Below are positions 10,231 through 20,734 of a stretch of DNA of 64,000 nt, piece after piece. The number at the start of each line of letters is the position of its first letter. Within the stretch, counting starts at the first letter, position 1. The stretch is from contig PUDQ02000143.1 in NCBI GenBank assembly GCA_002964805.2, positions 382,001-446,000 of the forward strand, given 5' to 3'. Source of the DNA: Trametes villosa. Lineage: Eukaryota; Basidiomycota; Agaricomycetes; Polyporales; Polyporaceae. The position numbers and the translations under genes were made by a program. The notes beneath the pieces are model-generated. The model was given only the letters and a program-made list of their open reading frames with translations, ran no database searches and was not told the DNA's origin.

Positions 10231-12612
10231 CTAATCCTTCTGGACCCTCTTCACGTTCAGCCATAGCTCTTGCTTCGTGCTTTCCGTGCTTGTGGTAGGG
10301 TACGTTATTCCAGAGTAGTTCCACACGACGGGCTTGTCGGAGAGCGTGAACGTGAAGTTGGCGAGCAATTCGGAGATAACGACCTCTGCGAATGTGAAGG
10401 ATTAGTATCTCCGAAACCTGATAAAAGATGGCTGGGGCGTTTGCTCACTCATCTCCAGCTGCGAGAATGTGAATCCGCTAGATACACCCAATGTCAGCGC
10501 CTGATCGAATAAGGTGAAGAAGCGGTATCGACTTACATGCACGATCGTGCACCGCCCAAGAATGTCATGCTACGCGCGCACATCAGCCTCGGCCGCGAAC
10601 GCGGCACCCAAACATGCTATGCACTCACAGATTCGAGTAGACCCCCGGGATAGCCGCGCTCTCCAGCGCCGCAGGCAGCGGCGCGAGCCACCGCTCCGGC
10701 TTCCACTCGCGCGCGTCCGCGCCCCAGAGCGCCTCGTTGCGGTTGCATGCCATGATGCTAACGAAGACCGTTGTACCGCGGGGAATGGCGATCTCGCCGA
10801 GCAACGTCCCGTCCGTCGCGCGGATGGGCTGGGAAAGTGGCAGTAAGGTGTCTTCCATAGCCCTATAAATATAGGTAGGCGCTCAATCGACGGCCGGCGC
10901 AGGTGACTGGTGGCTATCATGCACTCACTGTCGGAAAGCTTGTGGAGCAGGAGGATAGCTGCGCCAAGTATCAGACGCCTGCAAGCATGACATGGCGAAA
11001 TCACTCACAGCCGTAGTGTCTCGCGGCACACCGCGTCCAGGTAGGGCAGCGAGTGCAGCTGGTCGTAGTCGAGCGGGCCACCGTCGCTTTTTGCGTCGAG
11101 GATCTCACGACGCAATTTGTCCTGCACCTCCGGGTGTTCCGCAAGCAGCTGTAGTGTGCGTGACATCGCGTTTGACGTCGTGTCCATCGCCGCGAAGATA
11201 ATAGTTCTGGTCGGTTAACAATTGTTAGAAGGACAGAAGCGCACGGGCACTCTGGCGTACGCACGACATCTGGCCAAGCAACTGGTCGTCAGGAAGCCGG
11301 TCTTCACCCGACGCCTTCATGTTTGCCTCGACTGTGAATATTCAAACATGAGGGCATGTACTCGGTGAGGCGATCGGGACTCACCCAAGATACTCATAAT
11401 ATCCTTCGCGCCCGTATCCTCGCCCGCTTCGATCGCCGCCTTCTTCGCCTGGAGAATCGCGAATGAACGCTCGTGCAAAGCGTCCGTGATCTTGATGATA
11501 CGCTGTAAGTCAGCTATAGGCAGCCTCTCCAAAATCCACCGGTGAAGCCAGCGCGGCCCAAGGGGCGCGAAATACGGTGCGAGTTGCCTGAGCAGCAGCA
11601 ATCCTGGGCCGGTCGCTACAGGCCTACACGAGCATAGGCGATCAGTCATGGGCGCGCAAGACACATAACACGGTACGCACGAGAAGTCCTTGACTGCTTC
11701 TGCGTAGGTGTCTGCGACATCTTCGGTGAGGGGGTCGAACGAGTACCCTATACCCGCCTGACCGATGAGCTCGAGGGCCGCGCGGCTCATCCAACCCAGG
11801 ACATCGATGTCCGTGCCCTCTGGCTGCGCGTGTACACGAGTCGAGATGGCATCTACTAGCTGTGAACGACGAGGTAATGTTGAGTTGATCTGAGGGGATG
11901 CTCTCGAAGGATAGAAACATTACTGACCTTGTCAGTGACGCCGTAGAAAATTGGGACAACGGAGCGAAGGTGTTTCGCCGAGAAGACAGGGGTGAGCATC
12001 TTTCGCTGCTTCCTATGCGTCCCTCCTGTACGTCAGACGCCGCCGTGAGCAGAGGCCTCCCGGTAAGTACATGTTTACAACGCACCGGTCACGGAGATAA
12101 GCCCAGAACCGAGCAGCCATTGGTTGGTTCTGTATGAAGGTCACGATACAGCTCAGAGCACTGCGCGCGAGATACGATGTATCAAATACTCACTGGATGT
12201 ACCACAGCGGTTCCTCGAATTTCGCGATGTCCTTGATGATGTGGTGTGTCGCCAGTGGGTCGAACGTATACAACGCCGACGACTGCATGAGCTGTGAGTA
12301 AATCACGCTCGCGTCCCCCGACAGGGCAAATCTACGTACGCCGAACATCCAATTCATCTTCACGACGGGGCCGTATCTTTGCCAGAGGTCCTCATGGAAC
12401 TTCCAGGCTTGTTTATCCATCTGAGACAGTGCGTCGCCTGTAGAAAGAACGGTGAGCGAGACAGGGTCCCGTGGTCGAACGCGAACTGGTGACGGACCTG
12501 TCATGAACGAGCTGCGCGCAGGTCCTGGCACTTTGTCCAGTGTCGAGCGCCCTTTGCGTCGAGTCCTCCATAGGACGAAAATCGCGCATACAAGCGCGAC
12601 GTACAGTATCAT
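10231..12612 (-). CDS. Cytochrome P450, tandem copy B
   Basis: Model: complement(join(10231..10385,10449..10477,10537..10569,10629..10862,10929..10958,11009..11206,11265..11331,11385..11623,11681..11859,11928..12025,12086..12129,12194..12282,12340..12437,12498..12612)), 14 exons, 535 aa. It starts MILYVALVCAIFVLW (anchor) and KVPGPAR. It carries GGTHRKQRKML, FAAMDTTSNA, ETLRL, LYPPAPQAFRQ, WKPERW and the haem loop FLGGARSCIG, which has Ala where copy A has Gly. All splice sites are GT-AG. Exon lengths match copy A one for one, so the two are recent tandem duplicates that kept their gene structure while introns diverged. Probably an ER monooxygenase of secondary or xenobiotic metabolism; substrate unknown. 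Confidence 0.88.
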
Positions 12613-13223
12613 GGCGACCGATCAAGACGAGTGCAGTGAGCGCCGGAGAGGTAGGTTGAGCGGCGCGCAGGGGTTCGGGACCTATAAGTAGACCAGCAGA
12701 GCGTACTGGGGGCCTCGCGTGACGCTTCGGGGCCGAGGCATGAGTCGCAGAGTCATAGTCCTTACGGAGCCGAGTTTCCCACCTTGAGCGGAAAGGCAAG
12801 TCAAAGTACCTCATTCTGATCCCAAACCTTGGCTGTAATGGGAAGCGTCGCGCCCTATAGTGCGTGAAGGATAGGGTTCGACTGGCTGCGCGACACTGTC
12901 AGTGAATAGAATGAGCGCAGTCAAGAGCAGTTATGTAGTCACTAGAGGTGGTGCTCGCATTTCAGTAACTTGCCATAGTCGTCTTGCATATCAGTCGTCT
13001 TCTCGTTCCTGACTCTCCACATATGCCGTGCAACAGTACAACGTATGTGTCTGACCAAGGAGCCCCGAGCCGTGCAAGTCACGGCGTGCTGAGAGTCAAA
13101 CATAACCTGGAATAGGAAGCGATAATCAGTATCCCGCAGGAGAATAATGATCACGAATAGACCCACACGACGTACCGGAAGCACCATACTTGTGCATAGC
13201 GTCAAAACACATCGAGCCTGAGC
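12613..13223. other. Spacer between P450-B and F-box 3
   Basis: About 610 bp. No gene is recognised. It includes the P450-B upstream region and the 3' flank of F-box 3. Confidence 0.45.
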
Positions 13224-14533
13224 CTATAGCGAGCACGGCAACTCCAGCCCTTCCCACAATCCATCTTCACCCTGGCCTCGCTCAGCACGCACCCACGTGT
13301 CCTGCAACACGTCCTCGCATCGCAACAATGCGCTCTGGGAGCCGTCCAGACTTGACAGGAGCACCGCAGCCTTGACGGCGCCGCCCGGCTGGCGGTCACA
13401 TTCGAGCGTAATCTGGCCCAGAGTTCGCATCCTTGGGACGTCATGGGCAGGACAACAGCAGAAGCGCCGGGGCAGCTCTGCAGGTTGAGGGTCCATCACG
13501 AGGTACCGTACGCTCGGGTACGTGCGCGGACGCGGCGGGAGCAGAGAAGGGCCTTCCGGCGTGGGGGCGACCAAGGAGTCTGTCGCTGCGTCTGCGTATA
13601 CATGAACCCCGACCGCCTGCGCGAGCTGCGGTACGTTTGCGCGCGAGGTGGTGGACGCACGCAGATGCGTGACATGGGGAGCTATGGCGCTCCACGAAGC
13701 CAGGTGCAGATCCGAAGCATAGGCTACGAGGTGGAGATGTGTTGCGGCCGGGAAAGCGCACAAGGGGCCGGCCTCGTGGAGGAGGAGCCGGGCAGGGTCT
13801 ATCTGCCCTATGAAGGTTACCTCCCGCGCGAGGGGGTACTCGTTGTCGAGTATGGGTAGTCGGAGCGTGTCTCTGAAACGCCAGGACCACTCTGCGAAGA
13901 CGATGAGGGACCACAAGTCTGGCGCAACGAGCCGCATGAACTCCTGGACCGCGTCCTCGTCGTAGAAGGACGAGAGTGCGTCGGACTCCTCTTCGAAAAC
14001 GGTTTGCTCATTAGAACGTTTGAGGTTCCTACCGCCAGATATACTCTGTAGGGGAAGACCTTGTTTTCAGCTACGTCGACTTTGACGATCACTCGCGCCT
14101 CATGAGGGTTACCTACAGAGAGTCCACTGATCTTGGCGAGGCGCTTCATCGCCCTTGCACCGGCCTTCACGATGCGCGGAACAGAAAAACGTTTGCTTGA
14201 CGCCTGCGAATTCCGTGGCTCGATGGCGGGGGGAGCCACTGGCCATATAGTACCTGTGCGTTCGAGGTATGACTCGTCCTCGAATAGCATCAGATGCAGA
14301 TGACGGACGCGCGGCCGGTTGTCGCCTTCATCGTCCCACTCGCGCTGGAACAACGCAACAAACTTCGCGAAACACCTGCTGTCCGCCACCAGACGAAGGG
14401 TGTGAAAGCGGTGCCGACGAGCAGCGGCACGAATTCGCTTGGAAGTTGCAGAGAGCGAGTTGCCTGTTCGCCCCCCATCGGTGCAAGCAAGCTCGAGGAT
14501 CCGCTGTAGCGTCTCCAGGGGGAGAGATTCCAT
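13224..14533 (-). CDS. F-box protein, paralogue 3
   Basis: Model: complement(join(13224..14045,14117..14533)), 412 aa. It opens MESLPLETLQRILELACTDG (F-box). At the intron position used by paralogues 1 and 2 the donor has changed to ATCAGT, but a GTAGGT donor 12 nt further downstream restores phase 0; the acceptor CTACAG is in the same place. The intron is then 71 nt. Without splicing, the first frame runs on into an unrelated frame past residue 160. The C-terminal half aligns with the other copies (APDLWSL, VTFIGQIDPARLLL, VTHLRAS, YPSVRYLVMD). Likely an SCF substrate receptor. It is separated from paralogues 1 and 2 by the P450 pair. Confidence 0.76.
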
Positions 14534-14888
14534 GGCGGGGAGATTGGGCGGGCAGAAGAGGGGTTGCGACCACTGGGGTCGCACATGGCGGACGTTATAT
14601 ACCATGACCCGGGCGCTGGACGCTGGGTCTGAACTCTATGGAATTCGGACTTCTATCAGTATCATTCCGGGGGCGTCGGAGCGAGGCACTGGATCTTACG
14701 CTGGTACTCATTCATGGAGGTCCATCGTGGATCAAAATATGAAGCGCATCATCGAGTTGTAGTTTCTGCACACTGGTTACTGCGACTATTAAGTTACTAG
14801 CAATACAGCGGGGCGAGCAACATAGAGAATAGGGATACACACATGTCCACGAACAGCAATAGGGTATCTTCCGTCCTACTCATACACC
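14534..14888. other. Spacer with F-box 3 promoter
   Basis: The minus strand has GGTATATAACG at about 14596-14605, roughly 64 nt before the F-box 3 ATG. Nothing else is recognised in the 355 bp. Confidence 0.5.
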
Positions 14889-16256
14889 TCAAGCGTTCGG
14901 CACGGGCGACATCGCTCCAGAGACCCGTTCCATCATCTCGCGCGCCTCGAACGCCGCCCGGAACGGCTCCAACAGCTTCCTCGGCACGGCGAAGACGACC
15001 CGGTCGAACGAGTTCTTGAACCGCGCTTCGTGCCGCACGTCGTTGATGGTCTCTCCGCAGACGAGCAGCTCCGCCCAGATCTCCGCGACCATCTCCACCT
15101 TGTTCTCGCACGTGCCGCAGCCGAACGCGCCGAGAACCAGGGTCTTGTTCCCGTTTAGCTCGAACGCGCGCAGGGCACGGGCCATGCGCTCTTGCATGAC
15201 GGAGCGAATGCCGTCCTCGAAGACCGCCTCTCCTCCGGGTTCAATCTTGTGCTTGGCGCGGACGGTAGCGGCGTTGACGGGGACCGCGGATAGGACGTTG
15301 GCGACGTAGGGAGATATGAACTCGCCCCCGAGGTCGTCGTTGCCGCCCGGGAGGCCGAAGACGGGAGCGTGGTCGGTGAACGTCGTGTCGTCTGCGTCGC
15401 GGCGGAAGATGACGACGGCGGGGGAGTAGACCATAGAGTGGTCGTGCAGCCCGCTCCCGTCAGAGGAGCGGAATGCGCGATGCTCCTTGTAGAAGTCCTT
15501 CGCGGTGGGGACATCTAGGCTTGCGACGAGGGAGCTGAGACGGGCGATCGTCTCCTCCTGCTCGTCGCCGCCGTGCAGGTAGCCACCGCCGGGCCGCTTA
15601 GGGTTGGCGAAGGAGAGGATACCGATGTCGGTAGATGGAGCGAAGGGCTGACCGCGCGCAGCGGCAAGCTGGCGCGCTGCGGTGAGGGCTGAGCTCTGGG
15701 TGAACTGGATAAGGGGTGTAGGGTGTGGGATAGTGGGTCGGCGGTTGTTCCATTCAGCGAGGTCGGGGGAGTAGTGGGGGTAGAAGACGGTGCCTTGGCG
15801 GCTGAGGAGGATGGATGCGGAGATATCGTGATGGACGTGCGTGACTGAGGAGAATACTTGGCCTTGCGAAAGTTGAGCTACAGCGGACGAAACAGAGGGA
15901 GCGGGGCGCTCTTCAACGTACTTGCCATCCCCGAGCACGATGCTCCGCGTCTCCTCCGCAATCTGCGCCCACCGCTCCCTCCGCGCGCGTCGCGCGGCCT
16001 GCGCTAGCAGCGTCGGGGGCTGCGCCTGTTGCTGCTTCGCCTTCGCCTTTGTCTTCGTCTTTGCTTGCCGTTTCTTCATTATCTGGCGCTTCGCCTCGGC
16101 GGCTACGACCTGTTTGGCCTTGAACTGCTCCATCGGGGTGGACGGGGTGCTCGCGCGCCGCTGGCGCTGCTTGCGGCGCGTGCGTGTGCGTTGCTTCGCC
16201 ATATGTATGCGTGGAAGGAAGTCGGTGAGGATGTGGTCGTTGGGAGGGGTAAACAT
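14889..16256 (-). CDS. Microbial-type PARG-like protein (TIGR02452/DUF2263 family)
   Basis: Single exon, 455 aa. The core carries the poly(ADP-ribose) glycohydrolase signature GGG-x7-QEE (PGGGYLHGGDEQEE, about residues 223-236), preceded by GILSFANPKRP. The sequences HDHSMVYSPAVVIFR, VNAATVRAKH and LVLGAFGCGTCEN are typical of the TIGR02452 macrodomain-like fold. Family members hydrolyse or bind ADP-ribose polymers. The first 100 residues are Lys/Arg/Gln-rich and look like a nuclear-targeting tail. A second in-frame ATG at 16202 (MAKQRTRTRRKQ) is an alternative start. A TATATAAG box at about 16291-16298 lies only 35-42 nt from the first ATG, so the second may be the one used. It diverges from the PFK-2 gene. 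Confidence 0.85.
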   Translation of the reverse strand: MFTPPNDHILTDFLPRIHMAKQRTRTRRKQRQRRASTPSTPMEQFKAKQVVAAEAKRQIMKKRQAKTKTKAKAKQQQAQPPTLLAQAARRARRERWAQIAEETRSIVLGDGKYVEERPAPSVSSAVAQLSQGQVFSSVTHVHHDISASILLSRQGTVFYPHYSPDLAEWNNRRPTIPHPTPLIQFTQSSALTAARQLAAARGQPFAPSTDIGILSFANPKRPGGGYLHGGDEQEETIARLSSLVASLDVPTAKDFYKEHRAFRSSDGSGLHDHSMVYSPAVVIFRRDADDTTFTDHAPVFGLPGGNDDLGGEFISPYVANVLSAVPVNAATVRAKHKIEPGGEAVFEDGIRSVMQERMARALRAFELNGNKTLVLGAFGCGTCENKVEMVAEIWAELLVCGETINDVRHEARFKNSFDRVVFAVPRKLLEPFRAAFEAREMMERVSGAMSPVPNA

Positions 16257-16447
16257 GAGTCAGTGGCTCGTCGCTCGAGCAGCACCGCCTTATATACCGC
16301 TCCGGGGCCCCACGAGATAAGATTAGATAAAGCCACAGGCGGGGTACTCCGCCGCGGAATCAGACTCCAGCCCGCCACTTCCGCCTCCTTCTGGTCGTCC
16401 ACCACCGTCTGTTCGCCATCGTGCGCCCTGAACGAGCTATCTAAGGC
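16257..16447. promoter_or_regulatory. Shared divergent promoter, PARG-like / PFK-2
   Basis: 191 bp separate two start codons on opposite strands. On the minus strand GGTATATAAGG (about 16289-16299) is the probable TATA box of the PARG-like gene. No equally clear TATA is seen toward the PFK-2 gene. Confidence 0.55.
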
Positions 16448-18318
16448 ATGGTTGCACCGCTATACACAACCGCATCGGGTCTCCTCTTCCATGCCGGTAA
16501 GATCCTGGTGTGCACCGTCGGGCTCCCCGCGCGAGGCAAGACGCACGTTTCGCGCGCACTCGAGCGATACCTCCGATGGACGGGCATAAAGACCACCGTC
16601 ATTTCTCTGGGAGACTACAGGCGAAAAGTGCTTGGCGGAGCTCAGAAGTTGCCCCCAGATTACTTTACGTTGGGTGCGTACGCCTCCGCTTACGCCCCGG
16701 AGCGATCTGAAGTTGGCCAAAGGAGAGAAGAGCCAGGAGACGATCGCGCTGCGCGAGAAGGTCCTTCAGGGGTGCGAGCAGCAGATCTGGGACTTCTTCA
16801 ACACGGGCGGGCAGGTCGTGATCTACGACGCGAACAATGGCACGCGCGAGCGCCGCAACGCCGTCGCGGAGAAGTTCGACAAGGCAGGCGTGCACGTCGT
16901 CATGCTCGGTACACCCCTTGTTCTCCCCATTTGGCATTCCACTTATGATGCGAGGCAGAATCGTTATGTGACAATGAGGAGATCATCTTGGCAAATATTC
17001 GCAGCGTCAAGATCTCGTCTCCCGATGTAAGTACCCTGGTGCATCAGGCGTCCTCTCGCTGAAGAAACTGCGTGTCAGTATCGCGGCTGGGATCCAGAGC
17101 AGGCGGTAGCGGATTACTATGCCCGTATCAAGGACCATGAGAAGCACTATGAGCCCGTGGAAGAGACCACTTGGCCTTTCATTCGCATCGTCAATGTAGG
17201 TTTGACCTATTTCCCCGCCAGAGGCCGTGACTAACCGCTTTGATAGGTCGGGGAAAAGATCATGGTCAATGTACGGCTGTCGACAAACGTCCAGCTGTCG
17301 AAGTCGCTGACGGGGGTACCGATAGAATATCCACGGCTACCTCCAATCGCGAATCGTATTCTTCCTCATGAACATCCACAACCGCTTCCGGACGATCTAC
17401 TTCGCTAGGGTATGCCATTGGAATCTTCCACCAATACACCTCGTGCTAACTGCAAGCCGCAGTCCGGGCAATCCCTCATCGAGCATTCGTACAAGGCCGA
17501 TTCGGACCTCTCACCCGCAGGGTGGGAATACGCTGAACGCCTAAAGGAGTTCGTCCTAGAACGGCGCGAGAAGGCATTGGAGCAGCGAGGGATCAACCCT
17601 ACCGAGCGCCGCCTTGTCGTATGTCCGCCCCCACGGAACGCCGACCATTCACTAAACCTGACCCCCTTGTACTAGATCTGGACGTCCGCGCGACGGCGCT
17701 CACATCACACAGCATGGCCGTTCCTCACCAAGGGCCCGAACGATCACGCACCACCAGCGAAGGTTAAAGTCATCGAGCGGCCGCAAATGGCTGAGATAAA
17801 CCCTGGCGTATGGGACGGACTTGCGCCGGAGCAAGTGCGCAAGTACTACCCCGACGAGTGGGAGCGCTTCGTGAATGACCCGTACGCGTACCGCGCCCCG
17901 CGCGCGGAGAGCTACCACGACCTCTGCGGTACGCCCCTCCCTCCCATCTCCCCGCGCGTTAGCTGACGACACCCCCTCAGTGCGCCTCGAGCCGACGCTC
18001 ATCGAGCTCGAGCGCGAGAAGGAGGACCTGCTCATCATCGGGCACGCGTCCGTCATCCGCTGCATCCTCGCGTACCTCATCGGCCTGCCCGCGTCCGAGA
18101 TCCCCGCGATCGAGGTCGCGCGCGGCGACCTGATCGAGGTCGTGCCGACGTCGTACGGCGTGTACTCGCAGGCGCACCACTTCTGGGACGGGCCCGGGCG
18201 CGCGGCGTCGGGCAAGGACGAGCACAACTTCTACGAGAACTACGCGGAGGACACGCGCGGGAAGCGCAGGCCCGAGGCGAAGCCGGGCAGCACCGAGCCT
18301 GTGACGGCCGCGCCGTGA
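16448..18318 (+). CDS. 6-phosphofructo-2-kinase / fructose-2,6-bisphosphatase-type protein
   Basis: Model: join(16448..16673,16723..16908,16959..17026,17079..17195,17247..17270,17326..17409,17463..17618,17676..17928,17981..18318), 9 exons, 483 aa. The kinase half has the P-loop GLPARGKT (residues 25-32), LGDYRRK, QVVIYDANNGTRERR and IRSVKISSPD. The phosphatase half starts at NNIHGYLQSRIVFFLMNIHN. Where active bisphosphatases have the Arg-His-Gly of the phosphohistidine site, this protein reads RSG (235-237), so the nucleophilic His is Ser. The later GHASVIRC His (about 393) is kept. Yeast Pfk26, from memory, has the same His-to-Ser change and acts only as kinase. The enzyme probably makes fructose-2,6-bisphosphate, the activator of glycolysis, without degrading it. 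Cytosolic. Confidence 0.9.
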
Positions 18319-18652
18319 GGGCTGAGCGCTGAGCAGCGGGGGTGGACTGACCAGGGAGGCTGAGCGATGTACGATAGTAGAAGCCGAAGGAATGGAAATG
18401 TGGACAAGGCTACGTGTACGACTGGGCATCACTGGTTCCGTTCAACGTCGTGTCGATGATTCACCCTCAAGCGACCTAACACTACCTTGCCAAGTTCAAG
18501 TCGCACCCTAAGTTCACCCGCTGCTGACCCGCCTCTTTGAGCAATGACAATGTCTAAATCCGGAGGAACTCGAGTACAACACCATATCTAGCCCAGAAAC
18601 ACTTTACAAATGCAATCCGAGACCCCCTACCACGCCATGCAGAGGCGCAGCG
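18319..18652. other. Convergent 3' spacer
   Basis: 334 bp between the convergent stops of the PFK-2 and ALY genes; no gene is seen. Confidence 0.5.
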
Positions 18653-19611
18653 CTATGCGACCTGCATAGCTGACTCGGACTGTTTGATCTGCGCGCCCCC
18701 TGAACGCGCCTTGTACTCCTCCATCTCCTTGTCGAGCTCTTCCGCCGTCTTCTTCTTAGGGGGCTGTTTGGAGGCCTGCTGCTGTTGCCGCTGCTTGTTC
18801 AACCGTCGGGGCCCCTTCTTCGCGCGGAGCTTGACTTTGGGGTTATGCGCTTGTGCCTGCGCCTGCGGGGGTGGTGGCGCACCCTTACCCTGGGGGGCAG
18901 GTTGGCGAGGATTCCTGGGAATGAGGATGCGTGAATACGTGTAGTGATATTCAAAGCTTGGATAGACATACGGTTGGGCTGCTGGCTGGTTAGGTTTCGG
19001 AGGGCCGAGACGTTCGAGAAGCGACGGTGCGCCGGTGCGAGGCGGGGGCGGTGGGACTTTCTGCATCTCGTCGTCGTCGACTACGACCTCGATCTTGATT
19101 GGCCTCCCTGACCATAGCGTCAGCACCCCGCATCGACCAGAGTACTCGGCGGGGCACGGGGAGCGGGCAACTTACTCCCGTCCACGATCTTTCCATTGTA
19201 CTTTGCGCGCGCCACAGACGCGTCTGCCGCCCGCACGAAGGTCACGACGGCCATCCCGCGCGACTTCCCTTGCGAGTTGTACACCATGAACACCTCCTTC
19301 ACGGGCCCGACCGTCCTCGTGAACAACGCCTAGAATTACGGGAGGAAGTGGCGGATACCGCGGAAGCAAAGGTCAGCCGCCACCGCCGCTACGCACAGGA
19401 AACAATGTCGCGGACAAAGGCGCACCTCGACCTCGTTATCCTCGACATCCAGCGGCAGCCGGCTCAGCAGGATCTTGCTTCCCGGGTCCACGTTCGCGGC
19501 CCTCGCGTTCGGCCGCCATGCGGGCTGGGGCTGCGCTGTGTGGTTCCCAAGCATACGCTGCTTCGGCGTGTGGTAGTTGTTCAGGCGAGAGGACTGCGCG
19601 TGCGACATCAT
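18653..19611 (-). CDS. YRA1: ALY/REF (Yra1-type) mRNA export adaptor
   Basis: Model: complement(join(18653..19107,19176..19329,19426..19611)), 264 aa, introns 96 and 68 nt. One RRM spans the three exons: SKILLSRLPLDV (RNP2), then GKSRGMAVVTFVRAADA (RNP1) and YNGKIVDG-RRPIKIEVVVDD. The segment TVGPVKEVFMVYNSQG is characteristic of ALY/REF. The C-terminus is Pro-rich, then Lys/Arg/Gln-rich (KVKLRAKKGPRRLNKQR) and ends with an acidic helix AEELDKEMEEYKAR, the FoP/Yra box that contacts the DEAD-box ATPase Sub2. In the family this links the TREX complex to the Mex67 export receptor in the nucleus. The start is the first of two tandem ATGs (MMSHAQSS). Confidence 0.85.
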
Positions 19612-20734
19612 GGCGTCTTGGGCACCTGCTGACCGGGGGTGTATAAGCAGATAGAGTGCGCAGTGGCTCGGTGTGAGAGGGCGCGAGGAGGAGCGGGTGA
19701 AAGAGGTGGGAGGCGCGAACAAGGATCTGCGCGTGCACCGCGCGCGCGGGGAGACGCGCGCGGCTACAGCCCGCTTCGCGATTCGGTACTCGGTCGCTGC
19801 GTCTCGTGGCTTTCGCATCTCTCTCGCGTACCACCATGTCGTACTTGACGCTGCCGTCGTTTCCCAAGACTCCTGCGCACATTCATCGAGGGTGTCTCTC
19901 CGGCTACCTGGTGCGTTCAGTGAGCTCCCGGTTCCGCCAGGTTCCGCCTCCTCGCTGCTGTTTCGTGCTCGGACCGGGGAGCCGCAGTCATAGGTCGTCC
20001 GCCCGCCGGTCCTCCACCCTCGCAGTTCTAGAACAGGGCCAAGTGGCGATATTACGTCCGTCTCAAAGATAAATCGCGTAGACGGGCAGCACGGGCTGCT
20101 TTCAATCCCCGGATGCCGAATGCTTAAAGCCAGACGATCGCCCGCAGCGACTTCTTGCCCTCTCCCACCACCCCGCACCCCGCATCGATAGCGCGCCCGG
20201 TCTCGAACCGTACAGCACAACCGAGCGCATCAAGCTCGCGATTCAATACTAGGTGAGTCTATCTCGGCGATAGAAGCGCGTTAGACATGCCATACAACGA
20301 GTGCCTGCGGGGAATTCTGTGTTAGACGTGTAGTCCAATATCTCGTAACGTATGTGGGGGGTCGGCGATCGCCAATCCTCGCAATCGGAGAGATATGACA
20401 TCGGCAGCTATGAAATTTGACTGTGCGAGACAGGCGTCACTGCCCGTACACGCCCCGTGGTGCTCGTCCCTGCCTCCCCTCATAGAGCACCTCGGTACGT
20501 CTGCCTAGGGGAGACTAATACACGCCCATCTGTTTTGGCTTTCACACCAAGGTTGTGGCTCGTGCGGCATGCAAACGCGTACCCGGCTAGGGTCTCATCA
20601 AGTAGATGCAATGTACCGGATCATGAGCCCATACGTCCACGCTCAATGTTCTACCGGCCATCTGTCTGGGCAGGCAAGCATGAGCACACACTGACACCAA
20701 CTCTCTGCGAACTCCATCGGACAGATAGAGCAAA
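19612..20734. other. Divergent spacer, ALY gene / MFS-1
   Basis: 1.1 kb upstream of both neighbours. A TTATACA element on the minus strand near 19640 may serve the ALY gene, and CCAAT is present at about 20374. A long minus-strand frame covering 19.6-20.2 kb has no recognisable protein pattern and is most likely a GC-rich chance frame. Confidence 0.45.

Noticed and set aside
19612..20220. Long minus-strand frame upstream of the ALY RRM
   Set aside because: It continues the ALY exon frame upstream without any domain. A TATA-like element and two tandem ATGs support a start at 19611.
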